Source of the DNA: Burkholderia cepacia
GTDB taxonomy: Bacteria > Pseudomonadota > Gammaproteobacteria > Burkholderiales > Burkholderiaceae
Assembly: GCF_001039005.1 (NCBI RefSeq)
Contig: NZ_LDWR01000027.1
Span: 48,984 to 112,983, forward strand
Reading direction: 5' to 3'
DNA: 64,000 bases
Shown here: one piece after another, positions 1 through 8,223 of the stretch
How positions within the stretch are numbered: position 1 is the stretch's first letter
Layout of the letters: each line of letters begins with the position of its first letter
Notes under the pieces: model-generated
The model's input: the letters and a program-made list of their open reading frames with translations, nothing else
What the model was told of the DNA's origin: nothing
Databases searched by the model: none
Program-made: the position numbers and the translations under genes

Positions 1-1695
1 GCCCGAGCTGCCTTCGGTCAGGTAAGGCGTGTCGATCTGCGCGATGTTGCCGAGGCACACGATCTTCGTGCCAGGGCCCGCGCGCGTGACGAGCGTCTTC
101 ATCTGCTTCGGCGTCAGGTTCTGCGCCTCGTCGATGATCAGGTACTTGTCGACGAACGTGCGGCCGCGCATGAAGTTCATGCTCTTCACCTTCAGGCGCG
201 AACGGATCAGCTCCTGCGTCGCGGCACGTCCCCATTCGCCGGCCGCGTCGTCGGTCTTCTGCAGCACTTCGAGGTTGTCGTCGAAGGCACCCATCCACGG
301 CTGCATCTTCTCTTCCTCGGTACCGGGCAGGAAACCGATGTCCTCGCCGACGGGCACGGTCGCGCGCGTCACGATGATCTCGTTGTAGCGCTTGTCGTCG
401 AGTACCTGCGCGAGGCCGGCCGCGAGCGCGACGAGCGTCTTGCCGGTACCGGCCTGGCCGAGCAGCGTGACGAAATCGATCTCCGGGTTCATCAGCAGGT
501 TCAGCGCGAAGTTCTGCTCGCGGTTGCGCGCGGTGATGCCCCACACGTTGTTCTTGTGGTGGCTGTAGTCGCGCAGCGTCTGCAGCAGCGCCGTCTTGCC
601 GTTCAGTTCGCGGACGATCGCATGGAACGTCGGTTCACCGTTCTGCGGCTCGAGATAGACGAACTCGTTGACGAGCATCGACGCGACGAGCGGGCCCGTC
701 ACGCGGTAGTACGTGGTGCCCGTCTTCGTGTCCTGCCAGCTCTCCATGCCCTTCGCGTGCTTGGTCCAGAAGTCCTGCGGCAGTTCGCGCACGCCGGTGT
801 AGAGGAGATCCGAATCCTCGAGCACCTGGTCGTTGAAGTAGTCTTCCGCGGGCAGGCCGAGCGCATGCGCCTTGATCCGCATGTTGATGTCTTTCGACAC
901 CAGCACGACCTGGCGGTCGGGCCGGTCGCGCTGCAGCGCGCGCACGACGCCGAGGATCTGGTTGTCGGCCTTGCCTTCGGGCAGCCCTTCGACGGGGGCG
1001 ATGTCGGTGAGCTTCGTCTGGAAGTACAGGCGGCCGAGCGCCTCGCGGCTGCCGAGGCGCGACAGCGGAATGCCGGCCGAGATCGGGCCGCCGTCGGCGA
1101 CGAGCGCGTCGAGCGTGCGGCTGACCTGACGCGCATTGCGTGCGACCTCGGACATCCCCTTCTTGTGGTTGTCGAGTTCCTCGAGCGTCATCATCGGCAG
1201 ATAGACGTCGTGTTCCTCGAAGCGGAAGAGGCTGCTCGGGTCGTGCATCAGCACGTTGGTGTCGAGCACGAACAGTTTCTGCTGCTCGGCTTCGGCCGGC
1301 TTGCGGCTGCGCGACTTCGTCGTCGCGCCGGTATCGCGCGCGGGTGCCGCGGCCGGTTTGTCGGCGGCCGGCTTGTCGTTGCGCGCGACGACCGGTGCCG
1401 CGGGTTCGGCGGGCGCCGGCATCGGCTGCAACAGGGCAGCCGTCTGTTTGGTCTTGCGGCCGCGGGCGGGTGCGCTCGCGGCATCCTGCGCCGAAGGCGC
1501 GACGGCGCGCAGCGGCGCGGCCGTGTTCGCGGCTTCGATCATCGGTTGGGCCACGCTGGCCGGGCCATAGTCACCGGCTGTGGATGCGTCCCCTTCGGCG
1601 GATTTCTTCGCGGCTTTCGCGGGCCGCGCTTTCGCCTTGTATTCGTCGGGCGGCAGAAGGCTGCCGAGCTTGCTGGGGGGAGTAGGCAAAGGCAT
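1..1695 (-). CDS. PhoH family protein (PIN domain plus ATPase), 3' end outside window
   Basis: Predicted cytosolic PhoH2-like protein with an N-terminal PIN nuclease-type domain and a C-terminal PhoH ATP-binding domain; such proteins act as RNA helicase/ribonucleases in the cases studied. The visible 565 codons run without a stop to base 1, so the C-terminus lies outside the window. The first ~138 residues are low-complexity Ala/Pro/Lys-rich. The PIN domain starts near residue 139 (LFVLDTNVLMHD). A Walker A GQAGTGKT sits near residue 411 and a Walker B-like LIIDEAQN near 513. The ATG at 1695 is preceded by a purine-rich GAGGGA. In Burkholderia this gene usually neighbours bcp, as here. Substrate and physiological role are not visible in the sequence. 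Confidence 0.9.
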   Translation of the reverse strand, partial: MPLPTPPSKLGSLLPPDEYKAKARPAKAAKKSAEGDASTAGDYGPASVAQPMIEAANTAAPLRAVAPSAQDAASAPARGRKTKQTAALLQPMPAPAEPAAPVVARNDKPAADKPAAAPARDTGATTKSRSRKPAEAEQQKLFVLDTNVLMHDPSSLFRFEEHDVYLPMMTLEELDNHKKGMSEVARNARQVSRTLDALVADGGPISAGIPLSRLGSREALGRLYFQTKLTDIAPVEGLPEGKADNQILGVVRALQRDRPDRQVVLVSKDINMRIKAHALGLPAEDYFNDQVLEDSDLLYTGVRELPQDFWTKHAKGMESWQDTKTGTTYYRVTGPLVASMLVNEFVYLEPQNGEPTFHAIVRELNGKTALLQTLRDYSHHKNNVWGITARNREQNFALNLLMNPEIDFVTLLGQAGTGKTLVALAAGLAQVLDDKRYNEIIVTRATVPVGEDIGFLPGTEEEKMQPWMGAFDDNLEVLQKTDDAAGEWGRAATQELIRSRLKVKSMNFMRGRTFVDKYLIIDEAQNLTPKQMKTLVTRAGPGTKIVCLGNIAQIDTPYLTEGSSG

Positions 1696-2027
1696 GGTGT
1701 CCCTCGGGAGGAATCGTGTCGCATGGCGTGCGCCGCTGATCGCATCCTGCGTGACGTAGACGCATGCAGTTTGCGCGCGGTGGCGCACAGGAATTTCGTC
1801 TAGCCGGTTCGCCTAAGTGTCGATCAGCTCCTTGACGGGGTGAGGGCCGGACCGAGGGCCGGCGCGCAATCCATAAAAAAAGCCGCTGCCCCGTCGACAG
1901 GGGCATGCGGCTCGGCTGATACCGTCGTAATGCGCGTCAGGTGCTGGCAAGCATCGCTACGAGCACCGGCGCAGCTACGAGAAATATGGGGCGAACTGGC
2001 ATTCATTGCGGGCCAATATAACGCGCC
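1696..2027. other. Intergenic region phoH/bcp (332 bp)
   Basis: No credible gene is seen on either strand. The region holds the bcp terminator hairpin (1875-1912) and, toward bcp, an AT-richer patch on the minus strand (TTATATTGG near 2016-2024) that could be the -10 region of the phoH promoter; no convincing -35 accompanies it. Confidence 0.5.
1875..1912 (-). terminator. Rho-independent terminator of bcp
   Basis: Read on the minus strand, AGCCGC...GCGGCT arms enclose a second TGCCCC/GGGGCA pairing and are followed by a run of seven T. It lies about 115 bp beyond the bcp stop and ahead of phoH, so it should end transcripts coming from bcp. Confidence 0.8.
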
Positions 2028-2489
2028 TCAAAGCGCTTGTACAGCACTTAGCACGTCGTCCACATGCCCCGGTACCTTGATGCCGCGCCATGCCTGACGG
2101 AGCACGCCGTCGGCGTCGATCAGGAACGTCGAGCGCTCGATTCCGCGTACTTCCTTGCCATACATTTTCTTCATCTTGATGACATCGAACAGCGCGCACA
2201 GCGCTTCGTCGGCATCGGAAATCAACGGGAACGGCAGTTCGAGTTTTGCCTTGAAATTGTCATGCGAGCGCAGGCTGTCGCGCGACACGCCGATGACTTC
2301 CGCACCGGCTTTCTTGAACTTCGGATAGAGATCGCGGAACTGCAGCCCTTCGGTCGTGCAGCCCGGCGTGTTGTCCTTCGGATAGAAGTACAGCACGAGC
2401 TTCTTGCCCTTCAGGTCGGACAGCGAAATGTCGCCGCCCGTGGCCGGTGCGGTGAAATCGGGAACTTGACGGTCAACTTCGACAGACAC
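2028..2489 (-). CDS. bcp: Thioredoxin-dependent thiol peroxidase, Bcp/PrxQ type
   Basis: A 153-residue peroxiredoxin that reduces hydrogen peroxide and organic hydroperoxides in the cytosol, usually recycled by thioredoxin (trxA is at 31114-31440). The peroxidatic cysteine is C44 in the motif PKDNTPGCTTE. The residue five positions later, where E. coli Bcp has its resolving cysteine, is leucine (L49). The only other cysteine is C98, so the resolving step may use C98 or be one-Cys; this is inference. The start is a GTG preceded by AGGAG at good spacing. It follows the Ara4N operon on the same strand with a 110-bp gap and has its own terminator downstream. Confidence 0.93.
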   Translation of the reverse strand: MSVEVDRQVPDFTAPATGGDISLSDLKGKKLVLYFYPKDNTPGCTTEGLQFRDLYPKFKKAGAEVIGVSRDSLRSHDNFKAKLELPFPLISDADEALCALFDVIKMKKMYGKEVRGIERSTFLIDADGVLRQAWRGIKVPGHVDDVLSAVQAL

Positions 2490-2599
2490 GTGTTTCTCCT
2501 GTTGTTATGCAAAGGCGCCGCGGCGGCGGCGCGGTTCGGCGGGGCGTCGCGGCAGTGCGCCGCAAGGGCGGAGCGGGCGACGCCGGCTTGCGCGCGAAC

Positions 2600-3496
2600 T
2601 CAGTCGGGCTGGACGATCAGTTCGCCGGAGCGGCCGGGGATTTCGCCCCACGTGACAGGGTACGATGGCAGCGAGTCGCGGTCCAGCGTCGCGTGGTAGT
2701 CGCCCATCGTCGCAAACGTGTGGCCTTGCGCGCGCCAGCCGGCGAGCAGTTGTTCGAACACGGGCGCGAGCTTCTGGCCTTCCAGTTCCGCATGCAGCGT
2801 GAACACCTGGTCGTGCGGATTGGTTTCGGTGAACTTGAGGATGTGCGCGGCGACGTTGTGCGTGTCGATGCCGTCGATGCCGAGCACTTCGTCGAGCGTG
2901 GGCAGTGTCGTCGGCATCTGCACGTGCGACAGCGTGCGGCCGCCGACGACGGGCAGGTACGGCGAATGGCCGCGACCGTCGGATGCGTAGCGCATCCCCC
3001 ATGCGTCGATCTGCTCGAACGCGGAATCGTTCATCTGCCAGCCGGCCGCGCCGTGCGTGACGGGCGGCGCGCCGAAGATCTCGATGAAGCGCGCGTGACT
3101 CTTCTGCATTTCACGCGCGGTCCAGTCGCGATCGCGCGCGCGGACGTTGTCCTGCCAGTACACGTGATCCCACGTGTGGATGCCGCATTCGAAGCCGGCC
3201 TCGTGAATTGCGCGCATGTCGGCGATCGCACGGCGGCCGATGTCGGGGGCCGGCAGCAGCACGCCGTACATCAGCTGCTTCACGCCGTAGTGCTCGACCA
3301 CCGACGTGCGCGACACCTTCTTCAGGAAGCCGGGGCGGAACACGCGCCGCAGCGCCCAGCCCGTGTGATCGGGCCCGAGGCTGAAGAGGAAGGTCGCGCG
3401 CGCACTGAAGCGGTCGAAGATGCGCGCGAGGTTCGGCACGCCTTCGCGCGTGCCGCGCAGCGTGTCGACGTCGATCTTGAGAACGATGCGAGCCAA
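2600..3496 (-). CDS. arnD: 4-deoxy-4-formamido-L-arabinose-phosphoundecaprenol deformylase ArnD
   Basis: Polysaccharide-deacetylase fold enzyme, 298 residues, that removes the formyl group from undecaprenyl-phosphate-L-Ara4FN before the sugar is flipped to the periplasm. The metal-binding Asp motif is visible at the N-terminus (KIDVDTLRG) and the His motif at GIHTWDHVYW, both typical of NodB-type deacetylases. The last gene of the Ara4N operon, it starts 13 bp after the preceding stop. The best start is a TTG, since no ATG or GTG lies close upstream in frame before MARIVLK; the Shine-Dalgarno is poor, suggesting translational coupling. The ArnD assignment rests on family plus context. Confidence 0.92.
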   Translation of the reverse strand: MARIVLKIDVDTLRGTREGVPNLARIFDRFSARATFLFSLGPDHTGWALRRVFRPGFLKKVSRTSVVEHYGVKQLMYGVLLPAPDIGRRAIADMRAIHEAGFECGIHTWDHVYWQDNVRARDRDWTAREMQKSHARFIEIFGAPPVTHGAAGWQMNDSAFEQIDAWGMRYASDGRGHSPYLPVVGGRTLSHVQMPTTLPTLDEVLGIDGIDTHNVAAHILKFTETNPHDQVFTLHAELEGQKLAPVFEQLLAGWRAQGHTFATMGDYHATLDRDSLPSYPVTWGEIPGRSGELIVQPD

Positions 3497-3509
3497 GCGA
3501 ACGACCCGA

Positions 3510-4565
3510 TCAGCCTTGCTGTTCGACGAGCGCGCGCGCGTCGGCGACGTGGCCGCGATACGCTTCGAAGATGTTGCGCAGCGCGTCGTCGAACGTCGCT
3601 TGCGGCGCCCAGTTGAGCTCCTGCATCGTGTTGTCGATCTTCGGCACGCGGTTCTGCACGTCCTGGTAGCCGTTGCCGTAGTAGGCGCCCGACGTCGTTT
3701 CGACGAGCTTCACCTGCTTGGCCGAATCGGCGTACTCGGGGTATTCCGCCGCCAGTTCGAGCATCTTGTGCGCGAGCTCGCGAACCGAGAAGTTGTTCTT
3801 CGGATTGCCGATGTTGTAGATCTTGCCCGATGCGACGCCGTTCGCGTTGTCGATGATCTTCATCAGCGCGCTGATGCCGTCGCCGATGTCGGTGAACGCG
3901 CGCTTCTGCGAACCGCCGTCGACGAGGCTGATGTTCTCGCCGCGCACGATGTGGCCGAGGAACTGCGTGACGACGCGCGAGCTGCCTTCCTTCGGCGTGT
4001 AGATCGAGTCGAGGCCCGGGCCGATCCAGTTGAACGGACGGAACAGCGTGAAGTTCAGGCCTTCCATCCCGTAGCCCCAGATCACGCGGTCCATCAGCTG
4101 CTTCGAGCAGGCGTAGATCCAGCGCGGCTTGTTGATCGGGCCGTAGGTGAGCGCCGATGCATCCGGGTCGAACTGCTCGTCCGAGCACATGCCGTAGACC
4201 TCGGAGGTCGACGGGAACACGAGGTGCTTGCCGTACTTGACGGCCGAACGCACGATCGGCAGGTTCGCCTCGAAGTCGAGCTCGAACACGCGCAGCGGCT
4301 GCTGGACGTAGGTGGCCGGCGTCGCGATCGCGACGAGCGGCAGGATCACGTCGCACTTCTTCACGTGATACTCGACCCACTCCTTGTTGATCGTGATGTC
4401 GCCTTCGAAGAAATGCATCCGCTCGTGGTTGACGAGATCGCCAAGCCGATCGGTCTGCATGTCCATGCCGAACACTTCCCAATCGGTGGTTTCAAGAATG
4501 CGCTTCGACAGGTGATGGCCGATGAAGCCGTTCACACCCAGGATCAGGACTTTTTTTGCTTTCAT
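3510..4565 (-). CDS. arnA: UDP-glucuronic acid oxidative decarboxylase (ArnA C-terminal domain as a separate protein)
   Basis: Short-chain dehydrogenase/reductase, 351 residues, that converts UDP-glucuronate to UDP-4-keto-pentose, the first committed step of Ara4N synthesis. The Rossmann motif GVNGFIG is at residues 10-16; STSEVYG and the catalytic YACSK motif follow. In E. coli this activity is the C-terminal half of the bifunctional ArnA; here it is a free-standing gene. The ATG at 4565 overlaps the stop of the formyltransferase gene by 4 bp (ATGA). A longer frame with an Arg-rich N-terminus exists but ignores this overlap and breaks family alignment. Confidence 0.93.
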   Translation of the reverse strand: MKAKKVLILGVNGFIGHHLSKRILETTDWEVFGMDMQTDRLGDLVNHERMHFFEGDITINKEWVEYHVKKCDVILPLVAIATPATYVQQPLRVFELDFEANLPIVRSAVKYGKHLVFPSTSEVYGMCSDEQFDPDASALTYGPINKPRWIYACSKQLMDRVIWGYGMEGLNFTLFRPFNWIGPGLDSIYTPKEGSSRVVTQFLGHIVRGENISLVDGGSQKRAFTDIGDGISALMKIIDNANGVASGKIYNIGNPKNNFSVRELAHKMLELAAEYPEYADSAKQVKLVETTSGAYYGNGYQDVQNRVPKIDNTMQELNWAPQATFDDALRNIFEAYRGHVADARALVEQQG

Positions 4566-5509
4566 GAATGACGGGAAGAATGAATGAACTGCGCGAATTC
4601 CGCGGGCGTCACGACGGTTTCGCTGCCGTCGCGCTGCTGCCACAGCTCGAGAATGGATAGGGCGCGGCTGTCGCCGCAGACGCCGAATAGCGCATTATCG
4701 CTTACGTGCAGGCCAGGCGGCAAATCTGCCGCGGCAGCCGCCGCCGCGCTGCCGGGCGCCGCGAGGCGCGCGCGCGCGATCACGAAACGCGTGCCGTCGA
4801 CGTCCGTGAACGCGCCCGGATACGGCGGCGCGACCGCTCGCACCAGGTTGTAGACCTGCGCGGCCGGCTTCGACCAGTCGACGCGGCCGTCCTCGGGCTT
4901 GCGCCCGCCGAAGTAGCTGCCGGTCGCGAGATCGTTCGGCAGGTGCGGCGCCTCGCCCGCGAGCAGCGCGGGCAGCACGCGCCAGAGCGTCTGCTCGGCG
5001 GCCACCGTGACCTTGTCGAACACCTGCGTGGCCGTGTCGTCCGGCAGGATCGGCACCGCGGTCTGGCCGATGATCGCGCCCGCGTCGGGCTTCGCGGCCA
5101 TTTCGTGCAGCGTCGCGCCGGTTTCGGTCTCGCCGTTCAGTACGGCCCAGTTGGTCGGTACCCGACCCCGGTATTTCGGCAGCAGCGAACCGTGCATGTT
5201 GTACGCGCCGCGCGGCGCGATCGCGAGCAGGTCCACCGGCAGCATGTGGCGGTAGTAGAACGAGAAGATGAAATCCGGCTGCGCGTCGGACACCGCGCGG
5301 CGCAGCGCCGGATCCGCGGGATCGGCCGGCGTGACGACCGGGATGCCGTGCTCGGCCGCGACGGATGCGACGCTGCCGAACCAGATGTTCTCGTTCGGGT
5401 TGTCCTCGTGCGTGACGACGAGCGCGACGTCGACGCCGCGCGCGAGCAGCACCTGCAGGCATCGCACGCCGACGTTGTGATACGCGAAGACGACCGCGCG
5501 CGGCTTCAT
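4562..5509 (-). CDS. arnA: UDP-L-Ara4N formyltransferase (ArnA N-terminal domain as a separate protein)
   Basis: A 315-residue formyltransferase of the methionyl-tRNA formyltransferase fold that transfers formyl from 10-formyl-THF to UDP-L-Ara4N. The catalytic triad expected from E. coli ArnA (Asn, His, Asp) is seen as N104, H106 (YNMHGSLLPKYRG) and D142 (KPDAG). It overlaps arnC by 4 bp upstream and the decarboxylase gene by 4 bp downstream, so the three genes are very likely translationally coupled. It corresponds to the N-terminal half of E. coli ArnA. The linker after residue 265 holds a short polyalanine run. Confidence 0.93.
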   Translation of the reverse strand: MKPRAVVFAYHNVGVRCLQVLLARGVDVALVVTHEDNPNENIWFGSVASVAAEHGIPVVTPADPADPALRRAVSDAQPDFIFSFYYRHMLPVDLLAIAPRGAYNMHGSLLPKYRGRVPTNWAVLNGETETGATLHEMAAKPDAGAIIGQTAVPILPDDTATQVFDKVTVAAEQTLWRVLPALLAGEAPHLPNDLATGSYFGGRKPEDGRVDWSKPAAQVYNLVRAVAPPYPGAFTDVDGTRFVIARARLAAPGSAAAAAAADLPPGLHVSDNALFGVCGDSRALSILELWQQRDGSETVVTPAEFAQFIHSSRHS

Positions 5510-6543
5510 TGCGCGGCTCCCGCGCGGTTCGCGCCGGCCGGCACCGCCGGCACGCCGTCGTGCTGCTCGAGCACGGCCTGGATCAGGTAGCGCGGCCGCG
5601 CGCGCACCTGCTGGTAGATGCGGCCGACGTATTCGCCGAGCAGGCCGAGCGCGAAGATGATCACGCCGAGCAGGAAGAACGTGATCGCGAACAGCGTGAA
5701 CACGCCTTGCACTTCCGCGCCGACGATGAAGCGCCGCACGAGCAGCAGCACGAACAGCGCGGCGGAGCCGATCGACAGGATCACGCCGATGAACGACAAC
5801 CACTGCAGCGGCACGACCGAGAATCCCGTCACGAGGTCGAAGTTCAGCCGGATCAGGCTGTACAGCGAGTACTTCGACTCGCCCGCGAAGCGCTCCTCGT
5901 GCGCGACCTCGATCTCGGTCGGATTCTGCGCGAACGTATAGGCGAGCGCGGGGATGAAGGTGTTGACTTCGCCGCACACGTTGATCGTATCGATGATGCG
6001 GCGGCTGTACGCACGAAGCATGCAGCCCTGGTCGGTCATCTTGATGCGCGTGATGCGCTCGCGCAGCCGGTTCATCATCTGCGACGCCTTGCGTCGCCAC
6101 AGGCTGTCCTGGCGCTGCTTGCGGATCGAGCCGACGTAGTCGTAGCCCTCGCGCATCTTCGCGATCAGCTTGCCGATTTCCTCGGGCGGGTTCTGCAGGT
6201 CGGCGTCGAGCGTGATGACGATGTCGCCGTGCGACTGCGCGAAGCCCGCGAGGATCGCCATATGCTGGCCGTAGTTGCCGTTGAGCAGCACGACACGCGT
6301 CGTGTCGGGGCGCACGTGGAACTGATCGGCGAGCATCGCGGCCGAGCGGTCGCGGCTGCCGTCGTTGATCAGGATCACTTCGTATGACGTGTCGAGTGCG
6401 TCGAGTGCCGGATACAGCCGCGCGAACAGCGCGGCGAGGCCATCTTCCTCGTTGTACACGGGGATGATGATCGATACTTCGGGCCGGCCGGCGTCCAGGT
6501 GCCCGGCGCCCGGATGCCCGGCGCGTGCTTCAAGGTGACTCAT
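5506..6543 (-). CDS. arnC: Undecaprenyl-phosphate 4-deoxy-4-formamido-L-arabinose transferase ArnC
   Basis: Membrane-anchored family 2 glycosyltransferase, 345 residues, that moves L-Ara4FN from UDP to undecaprenyl phosphate on the cytoplasmic face. The GT2 domain opens with SIIIPVYNEE, carries the metal-binding DADLQNPP motif, and is followed by two hydrophobic segments near residues 240-265 and 275-300 (FIGVILSIGSAALFVLLL and FTLFAITFFLLGVIIFALG). The first ~22 residues are a Gly/Ala/His-rich extension. It begins 6 bp after arnB and ends in an ATGA overlap with the formyltransferase gene. Confidence 0.93.
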   Translation of the reverse strand: MSHLEARAGHPGAGHLDAGRPEVSIIIPVYNEEDGLAALFARLYPALDALDTSYEVILINDGSRDRSAAMLADQFHVRPDTTRVVLLNGNYGQHMAILAGFAQSHGDIVITLDADLQNPPEEIGKLIAKMREGYDYVGSIRKQRQDSLWRRKASQMMNRLRERITRIKMTDQGCMLRAYSRRIIDTINVCGEVNTFIPALAYTFAQNPTEIEVAHEERFAGESKYSLYSLIRLNFDLVTGFSVVPLQWLSFIGVILSIGSAALFVLLLVRRFIVGAEVQGVFTLFAITFFLLGVIIFALGLLGEYVGRIYQQVRARPRYLIQAVLEQHDGVPAVPAGANRAGAAQ

Positions 6544-6549
6544 GTACGC

Positions 6550-7701
6550 TTATTTTCCGTATTGTTCGCAAATCTGGTTGATGGCGTCGACCACGCGACG
6601 CACGTCGTCTTCCGTCATCTGCGTGAAGAGCGGCAGCGTGACGGTCGATGCACCGTACCGTTCGGCGTGGGGGAACATGCCCTCCTTGAAGCCGAGCCCG
6701 CGGTACAGCGTGAAAAGATGGATCGCCGGGTAGTGGATGCCCGTGCCGATGCCGCGTTCCTTCATCTGCGCCATGAACTCGGCGCGGGTGATCGTCAACC
6801 GCTCGAGCGGCAGCGTGACGAGGAACATGTGCCAGTTGCCGTTCTCGAATTCGGCGAGCGGCAGGCCGAGGCCGAGCTTCGCGGCCGGGCCGCCGTCGAA
6901 CGCGGCGAAATACGCGCGGGCGAGCGCATGGCGCTGCGCGGTGAACCGCTCGAGGTGCGGCAGCTGGCCGAGGCCGACGCGCGCGGCGACGTCGGTCAGG
7001 TTGTACTTGCCACCGAGCACGTCGCAATCCATGCCGTCGAAGCCCGTGCGCGTGATGCCCTGCAGCCGGTACTTCTGCGCGAGCGTCGCCTCGTCCTCGT
7101 TGTTCAGCACGAGCGCGCCGCCTTCGATCGTCGTCAGGTTCTTGTTCGCGTGGAAGCTGAACGACACGATGTCGCCGATCGCGCCGATGCGCTTGCCGTT
7201 CCACGTCGAGCCGAGCGCCTGCGCGGCATCCTCGATCACGCGCAGGTTGTGTGCGCGCGCGATCGCGTACAGGCGGTCCATGTCGACCGGCAGGCCGGCC
7301 AGGTAGACGGGGATGATCGCCTTCGTGCGCGGCGTGATCGCCTGCTCGAGCTTGTCGAGGTCGATGTTGCGCGTGACCGGATCGATGTCGACGAACACGG
7401 GCGTCGCGCCGGTCTCGAGGATCACGTTGCTGGTCGAGACCCACGACGCCGGCGTCGTGATCACCTCGTGGCCGGCACCGACGCCCGCGATGCGCAGGCC
7501 GATCTCGAGCGTGCAGGTGCCCGAATTGAACGCGCGGACCGGACGGCCGCCGCAGTACTCGGACAGGGCCGCTTCGAATTTCTGGCTCTGCGGGCCGGTG
7601 GTGATCCAGCCCGAGCGCAGCACTTCGACGACGCCCTGGATGGTTTCCTCATCGATCTCGGGGCGGGTGAACGGCAGAAACGGAGCGGAAGTCTGGCTCA
7701 T
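6550..7701 (-). CDS. arnB: UDP-4-amino-4-deoxy-L-arabinose--oxoglutarate aminotransferase ArnB
   Basis: PLP-dependent DegT/DnrJ/EryC1/StrS family aminotransferase, 383 residues, that converts UDP-4-keto-pentose to UDP-L-Ara4N using glutamate. The Schiff-base lysine is K187 in SFHANKN, close to its position in E. coli ArnB. EDAAQALGS (PLP-binding Asp) and the C-terminal RYGASTVTLPLF segment are typical. I chose the ATG giving MSQTSAPFLPF; a frame extending 21 residues further upstream looks non-homologous. A 137-bp gap separates it from the upstream flippase gene, the largest gap in the operon. Confidence 0.93.
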   Translation of the reverse strand: MSQTSAPFLPFTRPEIDEETIQGVVEVLRSGWITTGPQSQKFEAALSEYCGGRPVRAFNSGTCTLEIGLRIAGVGAGHEVITTPASWVSTSNVILETGATPVFVDIDPVTRNIDLDKLEQAITPRTKAIIPVYLAGLPVDMDRLYAIARAHNLRVIEDAAQALGSTWNGKRIGAIGDIVSFSFHANKNLTTIEGGALVLNNEDEATLAQKYRLQGITRTGFDGMDCDVLGGKYNLTDVAARVGLGQLPHLERFTAQRHALARAYFAAFDGGPAAKLGLGLPLAEFENGNWHMFLVTLPLERLTITRAEFMAQMKERGIGTGIHYPAIHLFTLYRGLGFKEGMFPHAERYGASTVTLPLFTQMTEDDVRRVVDAINQICEQYGK

Positions 7702-7838
7702 GAACGCTTTGGCCTGTAATGGCGTGTAATAAAAGGGTCGGGCGATCCCGTCCGAAACCGGCATTAAACACCGGTTGACGGATTCGCACCGTGATTTTTT
7801 GTAGGCGGACGCTTAACGCCGCCGGGTGCCGCGGGCGC
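7702..7838 (-). promoter_or_regulatory. 137-bp gap inside the Ara4N operon, possible internal promoter
   Basis: All other gaps in this operon are 13 bp or less, or overlaps. Here the minus strand carries an AT-rich CTTTTATTACACG patch about 30 bp before arnB and an inverted CCGG...CCGG repeat (7761-7777 area). This suggests an internal promoter or leader for arnB, but no clear -35/-10 pair or two-copy PmrA-type box can be read. Confidence 0.3.
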
Positions 7839-8210
7839 TCAGCTGCGTGCGAGCACGAGCACCCCGATCAGGATGATGCCGATGCCGATGAGCCGCTGGA
7901 CCGACAGCACTTCGCCGAACAGGTACCAGGCAGCGAATGCGTTGACGACGTAGCCGAGCGACAGCATCGGGTACGCAATCGACACGTCGACCCGCGACAG
8001 CCCGACGATCCAGACGACGACGCTCAGCACGTAGCAGCCGAGGCCGCCGATGATCGGCAACTGGGTCGCGATCTTCAGGCCGACCGGGATGATGTTCGCA
8101 CGGCTGAATTCGAAGTGTCCAACGGCGTTGACGCCGGCTTTCAGCAGAAGTTGCGCACAGGCGTTGAGCATCACGCCGGTGATGATGCAGACGAGAGAAA
8201 CGGGATTCAT
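7839..8210 (-). CDS. SMR/EamA-type small membrane protein, probable Ara4N-undecaprenyl-phosphate flippase subunit
   Basis: A 123-residue protein with four hydrophobic segments typical of the small multidrug resistance fold (for example VSLVCIITGVMLNACAQLLLKAG at the start and LIGIGIILIGVLVLARS at the end). In E. coli the flippase is the ArnE/ArnF pair, each a protein of about this size. Here only one such gene lies in the operon, between arnT and arnB, so it may act as a homo-oligomer or pair with a protein encoded elsewhere. It starts 13 bp after the arnT stop. Role assigned from fold and context; which of ArnE or ArnF it matches better cannot be decided by eye. Confidence 0.8.
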   Translation of the reverse strand: MNPVSLVCIITGVMLNACAQLLLKAGVNAVGHFEFSRANIIPVGLKIATQLPIIGGLGCYVLSVVVWIVGLSRVDVSIAYPMLSLGYVVNAFAAWYLFGEVLSVQRLIGIGIILIGVLVLARS

Positions 8211-8223
8211 GCGGTGGGCGTCC

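Noticed and set aside
7702..7838. PmrA box upstream of arnB
   Set aside because: Only one TTAAG-like half-site (GCGTTAAGCG) is present; the direct-repeat pair is missing.
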